Origin: CAVQZA01 sp963718355
Lineage (GTDB): Bacteria > Actinomycetota > Thermoleophilia > Gaiellales > Gaiellaceae
Assembly (NCBI GenBank): GCA_963718355.1
Contig: CAVQZA010000010.1
Location: forward strand, 210,544 to 274,543
DNA: 64,000 nt
Direction of reading: 5' to 3'
Shown here: in pieces, positions 12,001-19,444 of the stretch
Position numbering within the stretch: position 1 is the first letter of the stretch
Layout: each line of letters opens with the position of its first letter
Translations under genes and position numbers: made by a program
The notes under the pieces: generated by a model
Seen by the model: only the letters and a program-made list of their open reading frames with translations
Told to the model about the DNA's origin: nothing
Database searches by the model: none

Positions 12001-15000
12001 CCGACGTTGGCGGCGGCGGTGTCGGCGCTCGTCTTGACCGTCCAGTTGGCCGCGGCGGGTGCGCCCGCGGCGCCGGCGGTGACGCCGAGCACCTGGATCT
12101 GGGCGACGGCGCTGTCGGCCAGGGTGCAGACGCCGCCGTTGTCGGCGAGGGTGATCGTGACGGTGGTGGACGCGCCGACCGCGGAGCCGATCGCGCAGTG
12201 GGCGAAGCCGTGGGTGAGGAGCACGGTCGGGCTGGCGGGGATGGTGAAAATCGAGGTCGCGTTCGGGAAGGCGATCGTCATCGTGTCGCCCGCCTGGAGG
12301 GAGCCGTTCGCCGTGGTGGTGAAGCCGACCGTCCAGGTTGCGCGCGCGTTCGCGGCGAGCGTGGTGGCGCTGAAGCTGACGGCGGTGGGGGAGGTCGCGG
12401 CGCCGATCACGGGCGCGACGCCGACGTTGGCGGCCGCGGTGTCGGCGCTGGTCTTGACCGTCCAGTTGGCTGCGGCCGGGGCACCGGCGGCTCCCGCGGT
12501 GATCCCGAGGATCTGAACCTGGGCCACCGCGGTGTCCGGCAGGGTGCAGATTCCGCCGCTGTCGGCGAGAGTGATCGTGACGGTGGTTGACGCGCCGACC
12601 GCGGAGCCGATCGCGCAGTTGGCGAAGCCATGGGTGAGGAGGACGGTCGGGCTGGCCGGGACGTTGAAGATCGAGGTCGCGTTCGGGAATGCGATTGTGA
12701 TCGTGTCGCCCGTCTGGAGGGAGCCGGCCGCGGTGGCGGTGAAGCCGACGGTCCATGTCCCACGCGCGTTGGCGGCGAGTGTGGTGGCGGCGAAGCTGAC
12801 GGCGGTGGGGCTGGTCGGTGCCGCGATCACGGGCGCGACGCCGACGTTGGCGGCGACGGTGTCGGCGCTCGTCGTGACGGTCCAGTTGGCGGCGGCGGGG
12901 GCACCGGCTGCGCCGGCGACGATTCCAAGAACCTGAACGCTCGTGGCGGTGCCGGCGGACACGATGCAGACACCGCCGCTGTCCGCGAGAGTGATCGTGA
13001 CCACGGTGGCTGTCCCGGTCGCCGAGGCGATCCCGCAGTTGGTGAAGTTCTTCGTGAGCAGGACCGTCGGGCTGGCCGGGACGGTGAAGATCGACGTGGC
13101 CGCCGGGAAGTGGATCGCGATCGTGGCACCTGCGCGGAGCGACCCGCTGGCCGTTGTGGTGAAGCCGACGACCCAGGTCGCCCGAGCGTTGGCGGACAAC
13201 GTCGTGGCGCCGAAGGTGACGGCGGTGGGAGTGGTCGCTGCACCGATCACGGGCGCGACGCCGACGTTCGCGACGGCGGTGTCGGCCGTGGTCTTGACCG
13301 TCCAGTTGGCTGCCGTCGGGGAGCCTGCCGCGCCGGCCGTGATGCCCTTGATCTCGAGCGTCGCCGGGGTGGCGTTCGGCAGGGCGCAGGGGCCGCCGTT
13401 GTCGGCGAGGGTGATCGTGACCACCGTGCCGGCCCCGGTCGCGGTTCCGATCGCGCAGTTCTTGAAGCCCGACTTTAGGGTGACGCTCGGGCTGGCCGGG
13501 ACGGTGAAGATCGAAGTGACGGCGGGAAAGGCGATCGTGATGGTGTCGCCGGCCTGCAGGTAGCCGCTCGCGGTCGGCGTGAAGCCGACGGTCCAGCTCC
13601 CGCGAGCGTTCGCGGCCATCGTCGTGGAGGTGAACGTGACGGCGGTCGGGGAGGTCGCGGCGCCGATCACGGGGGCAGCGGCGGGGTTGGCCGCCGTCGT
13701 GTCGTTGCTGGTGCTGACCTTCCAGAGGTTGGCGGCGGGGGCTCCGGCGGCGCCGGAGGTGACGCCGAGAATCTGCACCGAGACGTTGACGGTGCCGTTG
13801 GCGATGAAGCAGGAGCTCGTGCTGTCGGCGAGCGTGATCGTGACGGTCTGACCGGCGCCCGTCGCCGTTGCCGCGCAGTGACTGAAGCCGCTGACCGGGA
13901 TGATCGTCGGTGTCGCCGGAACGCTGAAGACGGACGTCGCGTTCGGGAACGTGATCGTCATCGTGTCGCCGCTGCGAAGGTTGCCTGTACCACTCAGGGT
14001 GAAGCCGACGGTCCAGGTCGCGCGGGCGTTGGCGGCCAGCGTCGTCGAGCTGAACGTCACTCCGCTCACCGCCGTCGCTGCTGCGATCGTGATCGCGGCC
14101 GGGTTGCCGGCGGTGGTGTCGGCGCTCGTGCTGACCTTCCAGAGGGTGGCGGCGGGAGTTCCGGCGGCGCCGGCGGTGACGCCGATGATCTGGAACGTGG
14201 CGGCGGTGCTGGCAGGAACGGAGCATGTGCCGCCGTTGTCGGCGAGCGTGATCGTCACCGTCTGCCCGGCGCCGACCGCGCTCAGGGAGCAGTTGTTGAA
14301 GCCCTTGGTCGGCAGGATGATGGGAGCCGCCGGCACGGAGAAGATCGACGTGGCGTTCGGGAACGTCGCGGTGATCGTGTCGCCGTTGCGCAGCGCCCCG
14401 GTCGCCGTCGAGGTGAAGCCGACCGTCCACGTGCCTCGCGAGTTGGCGTGTGTCGTGCTCGTATCGAACGTGACGGCGGTCGGCTGGGTCGCAGCGGTGA
14501 TCGTGATCGCGGCGGGGTTGGCGACCGTCGTGTCGGCGCTCGTGCTGACCTTCCAGAGCGTGGCGGCCGGCGTGCCCGCGGCGCCTGCGGTCACACCGAG
14601 GATCTGGAGGCCCGCGGCCGCGCTGTTCGGCAGGGAGCAGGAGCCGCCGTTGTCGCTGAGTGTGATCGTGACGGTCTGGCCGGCGCCGGTCGCGGCGGCG
14701 GCGCAGTTGTTGAAGCCCTTGGTCAGCAGCACGGTCGGCGTGGCCGGGACGGAGAAGACCGAAGTGGCGTTCGGGAAGACGACGGTGACCTTGTCACCGC
14801 TGTGCAGCGAGCCGGTCGCCGACGAGGTGAACCCGACGGACCAGGTCCCGCGCGCGAGGGCGGCGAGCGTGGTGGAGGCGAACGTGACGGCGGTCGGCGT
14901 CGTGGCGGCGGCGATCACGACGTTCGCGCCGGGGCTGACCGCGCTCGTCGCGTCGACCGACGTCTTGACGCTGAAGGTGGTGTTGACCAGCGTGCCCGCG

Positions 15001-15968
15001 GCCGGGTTCGTGAGCCCGGCGAGCTGGAAGGTGGCGGGCGTGCTCGGCGCGACTGCGCAGGTGGCGCCGGAGAGGGTGACGGTCACCGTCTGCGCGACGG
15101 CGGCGGCCGCGGCGCCGCAGTTCGCGAACGCGGAGCCGAGGGTGATGGCCGGCGAGGCGGGGATGGTGAAGCCGGCGTTGAAGACGGCGGTGATCGTCGA
15201 GCCGCCCGTGAGCGTGCCGGTCGAGCTCGTGGTGAAGCCGACCGTCCACGTCGACCGGGCGAGCCCGGTCTGCGGCGAGCCGGTGAAGGTGACGGCCGAG
15301 ACCGACGGGTCGATCGTGTACGGCACCGGGAGCGTCGAGTCGTCGAGGCGGAGCTCGAGCAGCCAGCCGCTCTTGGTGCGGTGGATCGACCAGTGCGCCC
15401 CGGCGGGGGTGACGGCGTTGCTCGAGGCGTCGTAGATCTGCACCGGGTTGACGCTGAGGCCGACGCGCTTGCCCTTGCTCCGGAAGCCGACGCTCCCGTC
15501 AGACCTCAAGTACGGGTTGAGGTTCGGCGCGTCGAGATGCCATTGCCACGTCTTGACGCCGTGGTGGGCGACGATCGTGTCGAACTCCTCGACATTGCCC
15601 GGCGACATGGTGATCGTCTGGGTGCCGAACGACGCGCTGCGGGAGACGCCGTGCTTGTAGTGCGTCCAGTCCGCGGAGGACCCGGCGGCGTTCGTGACGG
15701 TGAGGAACTTCGAGCGCCCGTCGGAGGCGGTGAAGCCCTGCGGACTGACCGTTGCATGCAGCCCTGCGCTGGCGAGCGAGGTGGGCTGCTTGGCGCTTGA
15801 CTGGGCGGCGCCGAGCTCGTGGGTGACGAACCTGGGCACGGTGTGGGTGGGCTGGAAAAGGGCGGTGGCGAGGACGGCGATTCCGGCGATCGCGAAGCCG
15901 GCGAAGGTCGCCAGCGTGACACGCGGTGCGCGTGCGCTCCAAAGCCGCAGATTTCGGTAGCTCGCCAT
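1..15968 (-). CDS. giant Ig-like repeat surface/secreted protein, C-terminus cut by window edge
   Basis: The minus strand is open without a stop from an ATG at 15968 to the window edge: 5,322 complete codons, in the same register at both ends. A GGGAAAG-like ribosome site lies about 7 nt upstream. Residues 1-16 are basic and 17-38 form one hydrophobic segment, read as an uncleaved or cleaved export signal. Residues about 40-222 are a unique domain ending in a YTIDP motif, of the type that precedes repeats in large actinobacterial wall proteins. Residues about 223-2860 hold 19 repeats with a TWTVGFT-like motif and usually two cysteines each. Two longer linker domains follow to about 3100. About 20 copies of a 104-aa Ig-like repeat (KDAFGNTATGY, STDGA, TLKTAGS motifs) run to about 5176, and then a Big_1/invasin-like domain appears. 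Bacterial Ig-like arrays usually form extended stalks for adhesion or matrix. That role is inferred. The C-terminal anchor is outside the window. Confidence 0.9.
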   Translation of the reverse strand, partial: MASYRNLRLWSARAPRVTLATFAGFAIAGIAVLATALFQPTHTVPRFVTHELGAAQSSAKQPTSLASAGLHATVSPQGFTASDGRSKFLTVTNAAGSSADWTHYKHGVSRSASFGTQTITMSPGNVEEFDTIVAHHGVKTWQWHLDAPNLNPYLRSDGSVGFRSKGKRVGLSVNPVQIYDASSNAVTPAGAHWSIHRTKSGWLLELRLDDSTLPVPYTIDPSVSAVTFTGSPQTGLARSTWTVGFTTSSTGTLTGGSTITAVFNAGFTIPASPAITLGSAFANCGAAAAAVAQTVTVTLSGATCAVAPSTPATFQLAGLTNPAAGTLVNTTFSVKTSVDATSAVSPGANVVIAAATTPTAVTFASTTLAALARGTWSVGFTSSATGSLHSGDKVTVVFPNATSVFSVPATPTVLLTKGFNNCAAAATGAGQTVTITLSDNGGSCSLPNSAAAGLQILGVTAGAAGTPAATLWKVSTSADTTVANPAAITITAATQPTAVTFDTSTTHANSRGTWTVGFTSTATGALRNGDTITATFPNATSIFSVPAAPIILPTKGFNNCSLSAVGAGQTVTITLADNGGTCSVPASTAATFQIIGVTAGAAGTPAATLWKVSTSADTTAGNPAAITIAAATAVSGVTFSSTTLAANARATWTVGFTLSGTGNLRSGDTMTITFPNATSVFSVPATPTIIPVSGFSHCAATATGAGQTVTITLADSTSSCFIANGTVNVSVQILGVTSGAAGAPAANLWKVSTSNDTTAANPAAAPVIGAATSPTAVTFTSTTMAANARGSWTVGFTPTASGYLQAGDTITIAFPAVTSIFTVPASPSVTLKSGFKNCAIGTATGAGTVVTITLADNGGPCALPNATPATLEIKGITAGAAGSPTAANWTVKTTADTAVANVGVAPVIGAATTPTAVTFGATTLSANARATWVVGFTTTASGSLRAGATIAIHFPAATSIFTVPASPTVLLTKNFTNCGIASATGTATVVTITLADSGGVCIVSAGTATSVQVLGIVAGAAGAPAAANWTVTTSADTVAANVGVAPVIAAPTSPTAVSFAATTLAANARGTWTVGFTATAAGSLQTGDTITIAFPNATSIFNVPASPTVLLTHGFANCAIGSAVGASTTVTITLADSGGICTLPDTAVAQVQILGITAGAAGAPAAANWTVKTSADTAAANVGVAPVIGAATSPTAVSFSATTLAANARATWTVGFTTTANGSLQAGDTMTIAFPNATSIFTIPASPTVLLTHGFAHCAIGSAVGASTTVTITLADNGGVCTLADSAVAQIQVLGVTAGAAGAPAAANWTVKTSADTAAANVGVAPVISATTTPTAVTVGASTLIASRVATWTGNFTTSATGSLQTGDTITVTYSAGFNTATATTVQLLGGFSNCSATVNGVGTVATITLADFGGTCNVGDIIPATFTIAGITNTATTGPSTETIKTSADTTAANAAVVTILSAGSPTGVTVSATTLVAYARATWTVNFTPTATGGLRSGDQITTTFTTGFSIPAVPVVNLVAGFSNCSATATGGAGAVVTITLANNGGTCSLTGTTPATLTIAGITNSSPGSSTETVKTSNDSIAASATPVTILAAATPTAVSFTGSPQTGSARSTWTVGFTATSALLNGDTIVATFPAGFSLPATPTITLTGAGYTTCSASGAASGTTLTVTLSGASCILAAGQSGAFTVAGVVNPPAATFANTNFTVVTSDDVAPASPAANVVIAAATTPTAVSFAGSAQTGGARSTWTVGFTSSASGTLRAGDAINLGFGADFSLPNTPAVTLTGAGYTNCSATATTAPTGGSATGPTVTITLANNGGACSLANAGNGALTIAGVINPPAQTITAANMTVATSTDTAPGVPAGNVVIAAATSPTAVSFSGSPQTDRARSTWTIGFTTSATGALRTGDTITVGYSARFAIPATPTIALTGAYVNCSATATTANTTSTQALNSGPTVTITLADSGGTCALANNASGALTIAGVQNVIATTITANQLTVKTSADTVVASPAANVVIAAGTTPTTVTFAGSPQKANTRSTWSVGFTSSGTGQLRADDTITIAFSSGFTVPLTPTITLTGAYTNCSATGSTASTSGSGTGPTVTVTLADNGGTCALATGASGALTIDGITNPPAQTITAANLTLLTSTDPVAASPAANVVIAAATAPTAVSFAGTPQSANARSTWTIGYTATATGSLRAGDTISVVFATGFTIPATPTITLTGAGYSNCSASAVTADTTGSGTGPTVTLTLANNGGACALANSGNGAFTIVGLTNPPAQTITAANLTLATSADTIPASPAGNVVISAATTPTAVSYTGVPQSGYARSTWTIGFTASAGGALKTGDTITLLFASGFSIPATPTIALTGAGYANCSATAVTTGTNGSSSGPTVTVTLANNGGTCALAAAGNGALTVAGIANPPAQTITPANLTVATSADTTPASPAGNVVIAAATAPAAVSFTGAPQTGNSRATWTVGYTASAGGALKTGDTITIGFAAGYSIPTNPTIALTGAYAGCTATAVTTTTSGSSTGPTVTVTLGGAGCALANGANGALTIAGIINPPAGTITASNFTVTTSADTATASPAANVVIAPATSPSAVSFTGAPQTGTARGTWTVGYTASASGALKAGDTIVVNFAAGFSIPSNPTITLTGAGYSGCTATATAADTSGSSTGPTVTITLVGAGCALAASGNGALTIAGVTNPPAQTIAAANMSVVTSADTVPASPASNVVIAPATAPTAVTFTATTRAALALGVTWTAAFTTTAGAPLAAGDTIAVVFPAAFTITAAPTITLTGAGYTSCTATGATNGTTVTITLAGAGCALAASSAGTLTIGGVTNPVAATYPAASFNVATIKDTAPGSPAANVDIFGPATALTIVPASGTPAPGAADTLTLTAVDAGGRTVTTYTGDKILTFSGANNSTNPATTPTVTDKTATPVNFGTATTITFTNGVATAGGVMKLYKVESPTVAVGDGTLSGNASLVVGPATASRLVVTGTGAQTAGGSQTVTVTATDPYGNTATAYTGNHTLTFTGASISPGPVTAPTFRDRLAVDQPFGAANTSLTFTNGVASGLMKLYNVETALIVANDGTITAAGGDRLSVVVSPAATATLALTATPASVTAGNTGSVTVTAKDAYGNTATGYLGTVHFTSTDGAAVLPVNYTFVAGDNGVHTFTNAYTLKTAGSRTLTGTDTVTGTINGTSAGITVNPAAAATLTLTATPASVTAGTTASVTVTALDAFGNTATGYLGTVHFTSTDVAGVLPANYTFVAGDAGVHTFTNAYTLKTAGSRTLTGTDTVTGTITGTSAAITVNPAAAATLALSGTPASVTAGNTGSVTITALDAFGNTATGYLGIVHFTSTDGAAVLPGNYTFTAGDAGVHTFTNLYTLKTAGSRTITGTDTVTGTITGTSAAITVNPAAAATLSLTGTPASLTAGSTGSVTVTAKDAFGNTVTGYLGTVAFTSTDGAAVLPGNYTFVAGDSGAHTFTNLYTLKTSGSRTVTATDTVTATITGTSAAITVNAAAAVNLTLSGTPASVTAGTTATVVVTAKDTFGNVATGYLGTVAFTSTDGAAVLPGNYAFVAGDAGVHTFTNAYTLKTVGSRTVTATDTVTATITGTSAAITVNPAAAATFTLSGTPASVTAGTTGSVTVTAKDAFGNTATGYLGTAAFTSTDGAAVLPGNYTFVAGDAGVHTFTNLYTLKTAGSRTVTATDTVTATITGTSAAITVNPAAAATLTLSATPASITAGTTGSVTVTAKDAFGNTATGYLGIVHFTSTDGAAVLPGNYTFVAGDAGSHVFTNLYTLKTAGSRTITGTDTVTATITGTSAAITVNPAAAATFTVNGTPASVTAGTTGSVTVTAKDAFGNTATGYVGIVHFTSTDGIAVLPGNYTFVAGDSGVHTFTNLYTLKTVGSQTLTATDTVTATITGTSAGITVNPAAASTLVLSATPASVTAGTTASVTVTAKDAFGNTATGYLGTVAFTSTDGAAVLPSNYTFVAGDSGVHTFTNAYTLKTAGSRTLTATDTVTGSINGTSAGITVNPAAAATFTLSGTPASLTAGNTGSVVVTAKDAFGNIATGYLGIVAFSSTDGAAVLPSNYTFVAGDSGAHTFTNLYTLKTAGSRTVTTTDTVTATITGTSAAITVNPAPASTLTVNGTPASVTAGTTASVTVTAKDAFGNTATGYLGTVAFTSTDGAAVLPANYTFVAGDAGVHTFTNAYTLKTVGSRTITATDTVTATITGTSAGITVNPAAAATFTLSGTPASLTAGSTGSVAVTAKDAFGNTATGYLGTVAFTSTDGAAVLPSNYTFVAGDSGAHTFTNLYTLKTAGSRTVTATDTVTATITGTSAAITVNPAAATTLTVNGTPASVTAGTTASVTVTAKDTFGNIATGYLGTVAFTSTDGAASLPANYTFVAGDLGAHTFTNAYTLKTVGSRTLTATDTVTGSINGTSAGITVNPAAASTLVVNGTPASVTAGTTGSVTVTAKDAFGNVATGYLGTVHFTSTDGAAVLPGNYAFVAGDNGVHTFTNAYTLKTVGSQTLTATDTVTGSINGTSAAITVNPAAASTLVVNGTPASVTAGTTGNVTVTAKDAFGNLATGYLGTVHFTSTDGAASLPVNYTFVAGDAGVHTFTGLYTLKTVGSQTLTATDTVTGSINGTSAGITVNPAAAATFTLSATPASVTAGTTGSVTVTAKDAFGNTATGYLGIAHFTSTDGAAVLPANYTFVAGDNGIHTFTNLYTLKTAGSQTVTATDTVTATITGTSAGITVNPAAAATFTLSGTPASVTAGTTGSVTVTAKDAFGNTATGYLGIAHFTSTDGAAVLPGNYTFTGGDAGVHTFTNLYTLKTVGSRTITSTDTVTATITGTSAAITVNPAAAATLTVNGTPASVTAGTTGSVTVTAKDAFGNTATGYLGIAHFTSTDGAAVLPVNYTFVAGDAGVHTFTNAYALKTVGSQTLTATDTVTGSINGTSAGITVNPAAAATFTLSATPASVTAGTTGSVTVTAKDAFGNTATGYLGIAHFTSTDGAAVLPGNYTFVAGDAGVHTFTNLYTLKTAGSQTVTATDTVTATITGTSAGITVNPAAAATLTVSAGTAQTAGTSFNVTVTAKDAFGNTATGYLGTVHFTSTDGAATLPGNYAFVAGDSGSKTFSVTLNTTGSRTVTATDTVTGTITGTTAAITVNAGAASAATSTINAAPTSITANGSTTSTITVQLKDVLGNNLTTSGGTVALATTSGSLGSVTDNANGTYTATLTSSTTAGTASVTGTLNAAAIASSATVTYTPGPATTFVVSGPGSITAGVATSVTVTAKDAFGNTATGYVGTV
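440..6660 (-). repeat. array of about 20 Ig-like repeats, 312-bp period
   Basis: The spacing of the conserved KDAFGNTATGY codons is exactly 312 bp from 934 to 6238 (17 periods), equal to 104 residues. Units have no cysteine. Neighbouring units differ, but units two or three apart can be almost identical, so the array seems to have grown by blocks of 624 and 936 bp. It lies inside the giant minus-strand gene. Sequence of this kind is prone to assembly collapse, so the true copy number may differ. Confidence 0.9.
7390..15306 (-). repeat. array of 19 cysteine-paired repeats, about 420-432 bp period
   Basis: Nineteen copies can be read from the recurring segment PTAV(S/T)F ... R(S/A)TWTVGFT. The period is 420 bp between 12000 and 13260 and 432 bp between 8631 and 9495. 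Most copies carry an NC motif and a second cysteine about 12-30 residues later, just before a short loop. The regular pair suggests one disulfide per domain. I cannot assign a family name with confidence. The array lies inside the giant minus-strand gene. Confidence 0.85.
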
Positions 15969-16300
15969 ATTTCTTTCCCGCGCGTAACACCCGTTTACGC
16001 ACGCTGTAGTTGGCTCATCGGCCGCCCGCTCCTATCTTCTGAAGGGTTTATGCTCCAGAAGTTGGAAAAGCCGCACGAAATCCCCCATTTGGTTACCGGG
16101 GTTTCCATGTCTTGTCGAGCCCGCTTCCCGCGGCGATCGTACGGACCGGGTCGGTCGGCCTACCCCTCGAACCAGGGACTAAGGCTCGAGTCGAGGGTTA
16201 GCCTGCGGAGAGCGTCGTGCGCGGCTTCACGATCGTCCTCGCGAGGACGGGAAGGTGCTCGTGCGCGCCGCGCGGGCCGGCGCTCCTACAATGCTGCGCG
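15969..16300. other. 332-bp divergent intergenic region with two inverted repeats
   Basis: This region separates the giant minus-strand gene from the plus-strand acyl-CoA mutase. It holds a 6-bp inverted repeat GCGTAA/TTACGC with a 7-nt loop at 15982-16000, just upstream of the giant gene's ribosome site, and CTTCTG/CAGAAG at 16036-16041 and 16056-16061. A TACAAT -10 element for the plus-strand gene sits at 16287. I found no convincing promoter for the giant gene and no RNA gene. Confidence 0.5.
16287..16292 (+). promoter_or_regulatory. -10 element TACAAT, leaderless start
   Basis: TACAAT ends 8 nt before the ATG at 16301, so transcription would begin at or next to the start codon. No ribosome site precedes the ATG and no clear -35 is visible. 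Confidence 0.6.
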
Positions 16301-17896
<1,596 letters not shown>

Positions 17897-17937
17897 CTAA
17901 CTCCGGTGGTGAAGTGTCGTCTAACGTTTCTGGCAGG

Positions 17938-18525
17938 ATGAGCTCTGTGGCGAACAGCAAACCGGCGAGGCGGCCCGACACGCCCTGGTGGCATTACGTG
18001 CTTCCCGTGGTCGCGGGGATTCTCCTGATCGTCGGGATCGCGGCGGCGGTGCAGCGCTGGGCGTTTCATCCCTCGAAGAACGCTCAGGTCTTCACGAAGG
18101 CGCCGGTCGTCGACAACTCCGGCACGCCGAAGAGCGTCAAGCTCGAGCCGGCCGTCAAGGACCTCGCGCGTGACTTCATCAAGACGGCCGTCGCGCGGAG
18201 GAACCTCGCCCACGCCTTCACGCTCGTCGGCCCGCAGATCAAGCAGGGCCAGACGCTGAAGCAGTGGATGACCGGGAACATCGCGGTGATCCCGTACCCG
18301 GCCAACGACATCGCCTTCGCGCCGTTCCGCATCGACTACTCGTACCCGCGCGAGGCGCTGCTCGAAGTGATGCTGCTGCCGAAGCCGAACGCGAAGATCC
18401 GCCCGACCGACTTCTATCTCGGCGTCAACAAGGTGGGCACGGGCGCCAAGGCGCACTGGGTCGTCACGTCGTGGTCGCCGCACGTGTCGCCGATGGTCCC
18501 GAGCGACAACGCAAACAGCTCCTAG
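17938..18525 (+). CDS. membrane-anchored hypothetical protein (paralogue of the next gene)
   Basis: This 195-aa protein has a short basic N-terminus, one membrane segment at about 20-42 and a soluble domain that should lie outside the membrane. The domain contains QVFTKAP, a helix-rich middle and a GNIAVIPYPA motif. I do not recognise the family. The next gene has the same plan, with QVFTKTP and GNIPVVPYPA at matching places, so the two arose by tandem duplication. The start is supported by TAACGT 10 nt upstream and a GGCAGG stretch. The pair sits between the two subunit genes of the mutase, 41 bp after the large subunit. A link to that enzyme is possible but unproven. Confidence 0.75.
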   Translation: MSSVANSKPARRPDTPWWHYVLPVVAGILLIVGIAAAVQRWAFHPSKNAQVFTKAPVVDNSGTPKSVKLEPAVKDLARDFIKTAVARRNLAHAFTLVGPQIKQGQTLKQWMTGNIAVIPYPANDIAFAPFRIDYSYPREALLEVMLLPKPNAKIRPTDFYLGVNKVGTGAKAHWVVTSWSPHVSPMVPSDNANSS

Positions 18526-18533
18526 GAGGCGGC

Positions 18534-19265
18534 ATGGGGAAGCGGCTCTCGTCGCCGCGGTTCCGCCGACGTGTTTTCTGGGTCACGGCTGCCGGTCTCC
18601 TGGCGGGGGCGGTCGCCGGGGCTGTGATGCTGCTGCCGAGCAGCAAGCCGAAGCCCCAGGTCTTCACGAAGACGCCCCCGCAGGTGATCAAGGAGCCGCA
18701 TCCCGTCAAGCTCGACAACAAGGGCCGGGCCGAGGTCGTCTTCGCCGCGTCGAGCTTCATCCAGACCGCCGTTCGCCGCCGCCATGTTGCCGCGTCCTGG
18801 GACATGACCGACCCGAGCCTCCGCTCCGGCTTCACCAAACGCCGTTGGGCGACCGGGAACATTCCCGTCGTCCCGTACCCGGCCGCGGGGATCCGGCAGC
18901 TTCAGTTCGACTGGACGTACCAGGATGACGTGGCGATGGACATCGTGCTGGTCCCGGTTCGCGGCAGTGCACTGCCGCTCAAGTCGTTCACGATCGAGCT
19001 GAAGCGCTCCGGTGCGAAGGCACAACGGCGCTGGCGCGTCTCGTCCTGGGCGCCGCAGGGTGTCTCCGAGTCGTCGATGATCGCCGACGCGACGAAGACC
19101 CAGGGTGCGATTCCGAGCGCAATCGGGCTCTCGACCAAGTGGCTCCTGCTGCCGCTCTTTCTGGTGCTCGGGACGATTGTGCTGCTGCCGCTCTACCTGG
19201 CTGTCCGCGAGCGCACGCGCGTGGCCCGCGCCGAGAAGGAACATCGCCGCGCGACCGGGAGCTAG
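18534..19265 (+). CDS. two-membrane-segment hypothetical protein (paralogue of the previous gene)
   Basis: This 243-aa protein begins 8 bp after the previous stop behind a strong AGGAGG ribosome site, so the two are co-transcribed. It has a membrane segment at about 14-34, an external domain with QVFTKTP and GNIPVVPYPA motifs shared with its neighbour, and a second membrane segment at about 203-223 followed by a basic tail, which the first copy lacks. The topology is N-in, C-in with the domain outside. No enzymatic motif was seen. It may help transport or surface assembly, but nothing in the sequence proves a function. Confidence 0.75.
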   Translation: MGKRLSSPRFRRRVFWVTAAGLLAGAVAGAVMLLPSSKPKPQVFTKTPPQVIKEPHPVKLDNKGRAEVVFAASSFIQTAVRRRHVAASWDMTDPSLRSGFTKRRWATGNIPVVPYPAAGIRQLQFDWTYQDDVAMDIVLVPVRGSALPLKSFTIELKRSGAKAQRRWRVSSWAPQGVSESSMIADATKTQGAIPSAIGLSTKWLLLPLFLVLGTIVLLPLYLAVRERTRVARAEKEHRRATGS

Positions 19266-19289
19266 ATGGCTGACGCCACACCGGCCCGC

Positions 19290-19404
19290 GTCTGGCTGGT
19301 GGTTCAGACACGGCGCAGGATCGTCCGGCTAGGCCTTGACCAGGCCCACCGGCCTGGCCTGCGGACTATCCGAACGCCCTGCTTGGTCTGAACCATCCCC
19401 AGAC
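19290..19404. ncRNA. long imperfect hairpin, candidate structured RNA or small repeat element
   Basis: Nested complementary arms cover 115 bp. GTCTGG (19290-19295) pairs with CCAGAC (19399-19404). TGGTTCAGAC (19300-19309) pairs with GTCTGAACCA (19386-19395). GGATCGTCCG (19318-19327) pairs with CGGACTATCC (19362-19371) with one mismatch. CCAGGCC (19340-19346) pairs with GGCCTGG (19351-19357) around a 4-nt loop. No T-run follows, so it is not a standard terminator. It ends 26 nt before the -10 of the cobalamin-subunit gene, so it is unlikely to be part of that mRNA. It may be a small RNA, a processing site or a miniature repeat element. Confidence 0.5.
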
Positions 19405-19429
19405 GCAAACGGGCATGGCGCCAACCATC

Positions 19430-19435
19430 TAGACT
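19430..19435 (+). promoter_or_regulatory. -10 element TAGACT, leaderless start
   Basis: TAGACT ends 9 nt before the ATG at 19445. There is no ribosome site, so the cobalamin-subunit gene can be transcribed separately from the large subunit. Confidence 0.5.
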
Positions 19436-19444
19436 GGCCGCCGC

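Noticed and set aside
10828..14430. 1,200-codon minus-strand frame rich in His, Arg and Asp
   Set aside because: It is another frame of the same giant gene. The true frame gives the TWTVGFT repeats.
16141..16200. GGTTCGA on the minus strand, resembling a tRNA T-loop
   Set aside because: No matching T-stem, anticodon arm or acceptor stem can be folded around it.
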